Source: JAAYED01 sp040772225 (GTDB lineage: Bacteria > Chloroflexota > Anaerolineae > UBA1429). Taken from it: a stretch of DNA of 64,000 nt. A program made the translations under genes and the position numbers. The notes beneath the pieces are model-generated. The model did no database searches. It was not told the DNA's origin and saw only the letters and a program-made list of their open reading frames with translations. Below are positions 59,404 to 64,000 of the stretch, piece after piece (the stretch's first letter is position 1; the number at the start of each line of letters is the position of its first letter). The DNA is taken from assembly GCA_040772225.1 (NCBI GenBank), contig JAXGYO010000002.1, positions 434,001 to 498,000 of the forward strand, read 5' to 3'.

Positions 59404-59913
59404 TCAGTCGGCCGACGGCGCCGGTCTTTGGTCTTGCTGCGCGATCCGCACTGCCTCTTGCTCTTCTGCGCTTAACGGACTCGATGAGACCCAGTCATTC
59501 AGCGAGCGCATGTATAGCCGGGTAGCTGTGCGCCCGTGCAGGCTGCTCATGATCACCCCTCTGCCCTGATCATCAGCCAGCGCCAGGGCTACGGAATAGT
59601 CTCCTCCCATGTCATCAAAGGGATTGTACCTTACCAATCCGATGTGTCTGACAGTACTGGCGCTCTCTGTGAGCAGGCGTTCGTACTCGAGGCGCAGCCG
59701 CTGGATTTGCTCTGTGTTCTCATGAATGCGGTCTACATGCCTTAAGAGAACGTCGCCTATCCCTGTCTCGTCTGTGCCTTCCAGGAGCCGCGCATAGCGA
59801 GCCTCAAGCTCCCGGCAGCGCCTGCGCTCACCGACCAACGCCACAGCTAGACCAATCAGTCCTAGATAGGCAACACCGAACCCAATGGCAAAGACAACTT
59901 CAATCTGACTCAA
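59404..59913 (-). CDS. DUF4446-family membrane protein
   Basis: The 169-residue product has one N-terminal membrane helix (VVFAIGFGVAYLGLIGLAVALV), a coiled-coil segment (RRRCRELEARYARLLEG ... RIHENTEQIQRLRLEYERLL) and a conserved C-terminal domain (VRHIGLVRYNPFDDMGGDYSVALALADD) typical of DUF4446. Function is unknown. The TTG at 59913 has GGGGG upstream and places the helix at the N terminus; the longer frame runs into rarA. It is 28 bases after the rarA stop. Confidence 0.82.
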   Translation of the reverse strand: MSQIEVVFAIGFGVAYLGLIGLAVALVGERRRCRELEARYARLLEGTDETGIGDVLLRHVDRIHENTEQIQRLRLEYERLLTESASTVRHIGLVRYNPFDDMGGDYSVALALADDQGRGVIMSSLHGRTATRLYMRSLNDWVSSSPLSAEEQEAVRIAQQDQRPAPSAD

Positions 59914-59941
59914 GACTCCCCCGTACGTGCCAAGATGCGGA

Positions 59942-62170
59942 CTAGCCGGGTGCCTGTGCGGTGACGAATAGGACGGTACGGCTCCAGGCAACCGTCTTGC
60001 CCGCGATGGCGCTCACCAGCGCCAACTCTACCTCACGCATCTCGTCATCGCTGAGTGAACGCCGCAGCATATCCCCGTAACCGGGTCGACCATCGCGGCC
60101 GGCGCCAAACCAGCGCTCTATCTGTGACCGCGTCACCAGCATCTCAGAGATGAGCGTGCGCTCTTCAACCCGGCAATCAGCGAGATGCGGGGACCGGAGC
60201 GCCTGCAGCAGCTCCCCTGGGCCCCAGTTTACCACAGGATCGTCAGGGCTGCTATACATCCCCTCCTCTGCCTCTTGCCACTGTGCGGCCAGCCTTGCGG
60301 ACAGCGCACCGGGCTCTACCAGCCGGTAGAGTCTCTGGCTCGCCCTCGGCAGGCGCTCCGCCAAGCTAACCGTGCCATGCGGAGCCAGCGCATGCTGCAG
60401 AACAGTCAGATGCTCAGCCCACTGATCTGAGCGCGACAGCACATTTCGGCCAACAATCACGTCAAACTTGAGGCCCGCCACCGCCTGGTCCGCCAACAGC
60501 GCATCGAGATCGAGCAGCGTTCCGACCAGGACCGCGGGGCGCTGCAGTTCCTCCAGTTTGTCGGCCTGATCACGCAACGCTTGCGCAAGGGATGCATCGG
60601 CCTCCAGAGACCAAACCCCGCCCTCTGGCGTTCTGCGAAGCGCCTCCCAGGTCAACAGTCCGCTCCCAGCGTTGACATCCAACACCGTGTGGAACCGGCG
60701 CACATCCAACCCAGCAAAGATCCCCTGTCTGATCTCCTCCAGGCCTCGAGCCGAGCTGTCGATGGTGCGGGCCAGCCATCGTTCCTGACCGGCACTCTCT
60801 GGCGTATAGGTGAGTAACTCGTGGGCAGGGCTATCCTCCTCCAGCGCCGCCGCCAGCTGTGCTTCGCGCCGGCCCACGACCCGGTCCTTGATGTTCTTCT
60901 CATAGCCCTGATCGCTCGGACGGTAATAGACCTTGCCCCGCAGCGAATCAGGCAGGTACTGCTGCTCTACCCAGTGGTCACGATAGGCGTGCGGGTACAG
61001 GTACCCCTCACCGTGTCCAAAGCCCTGCTTGTCACGGCTGGCATCACGGAGATGTGTAGGAACGGCATCATCGCGCTCCGATCGCACAGACTCGAGCGCA
61101 TCATAATAACCCAGCGTTGTGTTCGACTTGGCAGTCGTTGCGAGATACAGGGCAGCATGCGCAAGATGAAATTGCCCCTCCGGCAGTCCGACCCGCTCAA
61201 AGGCTGCTGCGGCCGCCTGGACCACGACAAGAGCGTTGGGATCGGCCATGCCGATATCCTCGCTCGCCGAGATGAGCATGCGCCGAAAGAGAAACCGGGG
61301 ATCTTCCCCGGCGTGGACCATCCTGGCCAACCAGTAGAGCGCGGCATCGGGATCCGACCCTCTCAGCGACTTTATAAAGGCACTGATGATGTCAAAGTGA
61401 TAGTCCCCGTCCCGATCGTACAGCACGGCACGCTGTTGGATAGACTCTTCGGCCACGGACATGTCCACAACAATCCTGCCCTCTGCGTCCGGCGTCGTTG
61501 TCTCGATCGCCAGCTCCAGAGCATTCAGTAGCGAGCGAGCATCCCCACCCGCCACATGCACAAGATGGTCCAGGGCATCCTGCTGAATCAGCACACGGCG
61601 ACTTCCATACCCGCGTTCGACATCGTCAAGTGCAGCGCGAGCGACCTGGCGCAACTCGTCTTCCGTCAGCGGAACCAGCTGGAACACACGGCTGCGGCTC
61701 AGCAGTGCCGAATTGACAGAGAACCAGGGGTTCTCTGTCGTTGCACCGATCATGATCACCGTGCCGTTTTCCACCCACGGAAGCATGGCATCTTGCTGGG
61801 CCTTGTTCCAGCGATGAACCTCGTCGACGAACAGGATCGTGCGCCGGTTGTAGAGCGCGCGCTGCTCACGTGCCTCGGCGACCACTTCCCTCAGCTGGGC
61901 CACACCGGCCAGCACGGCGTTCAGGGTCACAAAACGCGAGTTGGTCGAGTTCGCAATAACCCGCGCCAGGGTTGTCTTGCCAGTGCCCGGCGGGCCGCAG
62001 AAAATCAGCGACGAGATCTGGTCCGCCTGAATGGCCCGCCGCAGTAAGCGTCCTGGACCGACAACGTGCTCCTGCCCGACGAACTCGTCCATGGTGCGCG
62101 GCCGCATACGCGCGGCCAACGGCGCCTCTCGCTCGATCTGCTCCTGCCGGCCATGCTCAAACAGGTCCAT
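59942..62170 (-). CDS. rarA: RarA-type AAA+ ATPase fused to a methyltransferase-like domain
   Basis: The 742-residue product is longer than the usual RarA of about 440 residues. The first 430 are a clamp-loader-like AAA+ ATPase: Walker A GPPGTGKT at 59-66, Walker B LFVDEVHR with D116, sensor TTENPWFSVN, and the tetramerisation C-terminal region (YPHAYRDHWVEQQYLPD). RarA acts at stalled replication forks. From about 485 a class I methyltransferase-like domain follows (TVLDVNAGSGLLTWEAL ... VWSLEADASLAQ). Similar fusions occur in cyanobacteria and Chloroflexota with the extra domain unassigned. The ATG has GAGGAAGGA upstream. Confidence 0.92.
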   Translation of the reverse strand: MDLFEHGRQEQIEREAPLAARMRPRTMDEFVGQEHVVGPGRLLRRAIQADQISSLIFCGPPGTGKTTLARVIANSTNSRFVTLNAVLAGVAQLREVVAEAREQRALYNRRTILFVDEVHRWNKAQQDAMLPWVENGTVIMIGATTENPWFSVNSALLSRSRVFQLVPLTEDELRQVARAALDDVERGYGSRRVLIQQDALDHLVHVAGGDARSLLNALELAIETTTPDAEGRIVVDMSVAEESIQQRAVLYDRDGDYHFDIISAFIKSLRGSDPDAALYWLARMVHAGEDPRFLFRRMLISASEDIGMADPNALVVVQAAAAAFERVGLPEGQFHLAHAALYLATTAKSNTTLGYYDALESVRSERDDAVPTHLRDASRDKQGFGHGEGYLYPHAYRDHWVEQQYLPDSLRGKVYYRPSDQGYEKNIKDRVVGRREAQLAAALEEDSPAHELLTYTPESAGQERWLARTIDSSARGLEEIRQGIFAGLDVRRFHTVLDVNAGSGLLTWEALRRTPEGGVWSLEADASLAQALRDQADKLEELQRPAVLVGTLLDLDALLADQAVAGLKFDVIVGRNVLSRSDQWAEHLTVLQHALAPHGTVSLAERLPRASQRLYRLVEPGALSARLAAQWQEAEEGMYSSPDDPVVNWGPGELLQALRSPHLADCRVEERTLISEMLVTRSQIERWFGAGRDGRPGYGDMLRRSLSDDEMREVELALVSAIAGKTVAWSRTVLFVTAQAPG

Positions 62171-62287
62171 ACGGTCCTTCCTCGGGGCACCAGATAATCA
62201 GCAACCAGGTTTCGGTTAGCCTCAACATCATGATTCTACCCTTAACAGTGATGCTGTGAAATGTCCGGTTTGTGCTCGGAATGCCCC

Positions 62288-62315
62288 TTGCCAGCCATTT
62301 CCGGTGACATATAAT
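62288..62315 (+). promoter_or_regulatory. Promoter of the DUF2085 gene
   Basis: TTGCCA (62288-62293), a 16-base spacer and a perfect TATAAT (62310-62315). It lies inside the longest open frame of the gene, arguing for a start downstream. Confidence 0.65.
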
Positions 62316-62384
62316 GCCCTGGTGCGCAACGATTGGAGGCCAGATAGCGTATGGTATATGTGGCAAGAGACGAGGGGCAAGGGC

Positions 62385-63068
62385 ATGCCATCGGCGGCTG
62401 AGTTCATCCTGAACGGCATCTGCCACCGGTACCCGGCGCACGCACTCGTGCACGGCGGACAGACATCACTGCTATGCGCCCGCTGCACAGGGATGTTCTG
62501 CGGCGCGTTCTTGATCCTGTGCTTGTTCGCGGCAGCAGGGGAACATCACCGGGCGGGGAGCCCGCCCTGGTACGCGCACTCTGTTTGTCTGGGCCTAGCT
62601 GCCTGGTGGGCGATCGATGGCCTTAATGCGACAGCCTATGCGTACCTTGGAAATGCGCTGCTCTATGAGCCCACCAACGAACTGCGCCTGTTCACCGGGG
62701 TTGGCATGGGATTTGCGCTCGCCATCGAGCTTTGGCCTGTCGCCGTACAGACATGGGCAGCACGACCGGAGCCGTTGCCGGCTATCGAGACGCCCGGGCA
62801 TCTGCTCGGGCTCGTGGCGATCGCGGTGCTGACGGGGCTCTTGCTGTTGAACCATCGACCTCCCTGGGAGATGGTAGCGGTCTGGACAGGGCTGGGGATC
62901 ACGACGCTGCTGGTTGGTGCCAACAGCCTGCTGCTGGCACTCATGACGGAAGTTACAGGCAGTCGCCTACGCGGCCACAGGCTACTGATGATCCTCGCCG
63001 GAGGGCTGGCGCTTGCCCTGCTCGAGACGGGCGGCCTCTCATTGCTCCGGCAACTGGTGGGAGCCTGA
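62385..63068 (+). CDS. DUF2085-family membrane protein
   Basis: The 227-residue product has the DUF2085 signature CHRYPAHALVHGGQTSLLCARCTGMFCG near the N terminus, with conserved cysteines and histidines that look metal-binding. About six membrane helices follow. The ATG at 62385 has GAGGGG upstream and lies after the promoter at 62288-62315. Function is unknown; a redox or heme/metal role is sometimes proposed but not supported here. Confidence 0.8.
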   Translation: MPSAAEFILNGICHRYPAHALVHGGQTSLLCARCTGMFCGAFLILCLFAAAGEHHRAGSPPWYAHSVCLGLAAWWAIDGLNATAYAYLGNALLYEPTNELRLFTGVGMGFALAIELWPVAVQTWAARPEPLPAIETPGHLLGLVAIAVLTGLLLLNHRPPWEMVAVWTGLGITTLLVGANSLLLALMTEVTGSRLRGHRLLMILAGGLALALLETGGLSLLRQLVGA

Positions 63069-63100
63069 GGCTCCTCCAGCGGAACAGGACGCGGTGCTGC

Positions 63101-63129
63101 TTGAGCTGTGCCGCCGGTACAGATATACT
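63101..63129 (+). promoter_or_regulatory. Promoter of the DUF4013 gene
   Basis: TTGAGC (63101-63106), a 17-base spacer and TATACT (63124-63129). A short hairpin (AGGCAGG at 63132-63138, CCTGCCT at 63146-63152) sits at the transcript's 5' end and may stabilise it. Confidence 0.55.
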
Positions 63130-63208
63130 TGAGGCAGGATTCAACCCTGCCTGGCTAAGCACACGCGATGGGTAGTGTGCAACCACAGGTGCATCAGAAG
63201 GAGGTCCG

Positions 63209-63865
63209 ATGGATATTGGAAAAGCGTTCTCCTATGTAGTCAGTGACAAGGATTGGGTCAAAAAAGTCGTCATCGGTGGCATTCTGGGCATCATCCCGAT
63301 CGCCAACTTGATTGTCATGGGCTATGGCCTGCGTGTCCTGAAGAACGTGGCCCAGGACGATCCTCAGCCGCTGCCGGAGTGGGATGACTGGGGCGGCGAC
63401 TTTGTGAAGGGCCTCATAGTCACGCTCGCAAGCCTCATCTACTCCTCGCCAGCGATCGTGCTCTCTGCCATTTTTGCGCTGATAGGTGTGGTTGCAGGAT
63501 TTGCAGGAAATGCTCCCGGCGAAGCACAGGGCGTATTCGCAGTCCTCATGGTCTGCTTCACCTGGCTGATGATGCTGTGGGGTCTGGCTGTTGGCCTGTG
63601 GATGCCGGCAGCCATGGTAAACTATACCGACAAGTGGTCGTTCGGTGCCATGTTCGCGTTCGAAAAGATCTGGACGTTGATCTCGGATAACATCGGCAAC
63701 TATGTCACCGTACTGGCAGTCATGGTGCTCGCAGGGATTGCCGCCATTTTCGGCATCATCGGCTGCGTGATCGGTGTGCTCTTCACGCAGTTCTACGCCC
63801 AGCTGGTAAGCATGCATGCCCTCGGTCAGTTTGCCCGTGAGGCCGGCAGGCCCACGGTGGTCTGA
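63209..63865 (+). CDS. DUF4013-family membrane protein
   Basis: The 218-residue product has four to five membrane helices and the family's pattern at the N terminus (AFSYVVSDKDWVKKVVIGGILGIIPIANLIVMGYGLRVLKN) and LPEWDDWGGDFVKGL. DUF4013 proteins are common in Anaerolineae and Archaea and have no known function. The ATG has AAGGAGG upstream. It is monocistronic with a terminator after it. Confidence 0.88.
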   Translation: MDIGKAFSYVVSDKDWVKKVVIGGILGIIPIANLIVMGYGLRVLKNVAQDDPQPLPEWDDWGGDFVKGLIVTLASLIYSSPAIVLSAIFALIGVVAGFAGNAPGEAQGVFAVLMVCFTWLMMLWGLAVGLWMPAAMVNYTDKWSFGAMFAFEKIWTLISDNIGNYVTVLAVMVLAGIAAIFGIIGCVIGVLFTQFYAQLVSMHALGQFAREAGRPTVV

Positions 63866-63929
63866 GCGAGCCAGCAAGAGCCACGCCAAAGGCGCCCAAT
63901 GAGGGCGGATCGCGAACATGCGCGGTCAT

Positions 63930-63961
63930 CAGGAGAGAGGGGCGCCCCTCTCTCCTGTCTT
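63930..63961 (+). terminator. Terminator after the DUF4013 gene
   Basis: A perfect 28-base palindrome (63930-63957) whose arms are CAGGAGAGAGGGGC and its complement, followed by TCTTTTCC. Confidence 0.85.
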
Positions 63962-64000
63962 TTCCTCACACCTCCCTCAGATACTCACAGCACGGGCTTT

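Overview
The window is a GC-rich, gene-dense bacterial chromosome segment. It has about 50 protein genes, two cis-acting RNAs, and no tRNA, rRNA, CRISPR array, insertion sequence or phage gene that I can see. The gene content (tungsten aldehyde oxidoreductase, DUF438/PAS protein, four-domain sulfur-carrier fusion, DUF2089, DUF4446, DUF4013, zinc-ribbon LysM protein, RarA with a C-terminal extension, GT-C membrane proteins) and the promoter grammar (TTGACA / TATAAT-like, GAAC-N4-GTTC SOS box) suggest an anaerobic or facultative member of the Chloroflexota, probably Anaerolineae-like. That assignment is inference, not proof.

Layout. 1-4764: end of a DUF438/PAS protein, a tungsten aldehyde:ferredoxin oxidoreductase, and a divergent gene fusing a YvcK/CofD-like domain to a phosphomannomutase. 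4815-10851 (minus strand): a wall and housekeeping run of D,D-carboxypeptidase, RluB-type pseudouridine synthase, CMP kinase, a PDZ/radical-SAM/DUF512 protein, then glmS behind a glmS ribozyme. 11052-13550: a CoA-disulfide reductase/rhodanese/TusA/DsrE fusion whose promoter carries a CsoR/CstR-like operator. 13618-18578: lytic transglycosylase lipoprotein, methyltransferase, and a divergent GNAT plus TVP38/DedA-like membrane protein. 18575-26246 (minus strand): a DNA-repair neighbourhood of a Rad52-family annealing protein under an SOS box, an SH3 protein, NAD-dependent ligase, and the MrfA/MrfB (YprA/YprB) helicase-nuclease pair. MrfA carries an embedded HNH motif.

26373-35245: sugar-acid type SDR and amidohydrolase; a run of plsC, ybeY, rph, HD protein and LysM protein; a RraA-like protein; a small membrane protein. 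35588-38917: an unknown secreted TPR-like protein preceded by a 7-codon ORF, and an MFS transporter. 39034-43891: a SAM-I riboswitch with terminator governing a whole activated-methyl cycle: MetE-like protein, PfkB (adenosine-kinase-like) kinase, S-adenosylhomocysteinase, SAM synthetase.

44137-55783: a glycan cluster with GDP-6-deoxymannose reductase (apparently CTG-initiated), GDP-mannose 4,6-dehydratase, phosphohexomutase, TatD, GT2 and GT4 transferases and two large GT-C-like membrane proteins. 55873-57645: DUF2089, GNAT and SHOCT-like genes behind a palindrome whose 11-bp core recurs at the other GNAT operon. 57792-63865: degenerate HAD membrane protein, bactofilin, DUF4446, RarA fused to a methyltransferase-like domain, and DUF2085 and DUF4013 membrane proteins.

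Most start codons were moved from the longest possible ORF to an internal codon supported by a Shine-Dalgarno sequence, an overlap with the upstream stop codon, or domain boundaries. Three spacers hold regulatory sequence rather than genes: 6660-6975 (glmS ribozyme), 35246-35587 (divergent promoters only) and 38918-39212 (promoters plus riboswitch).
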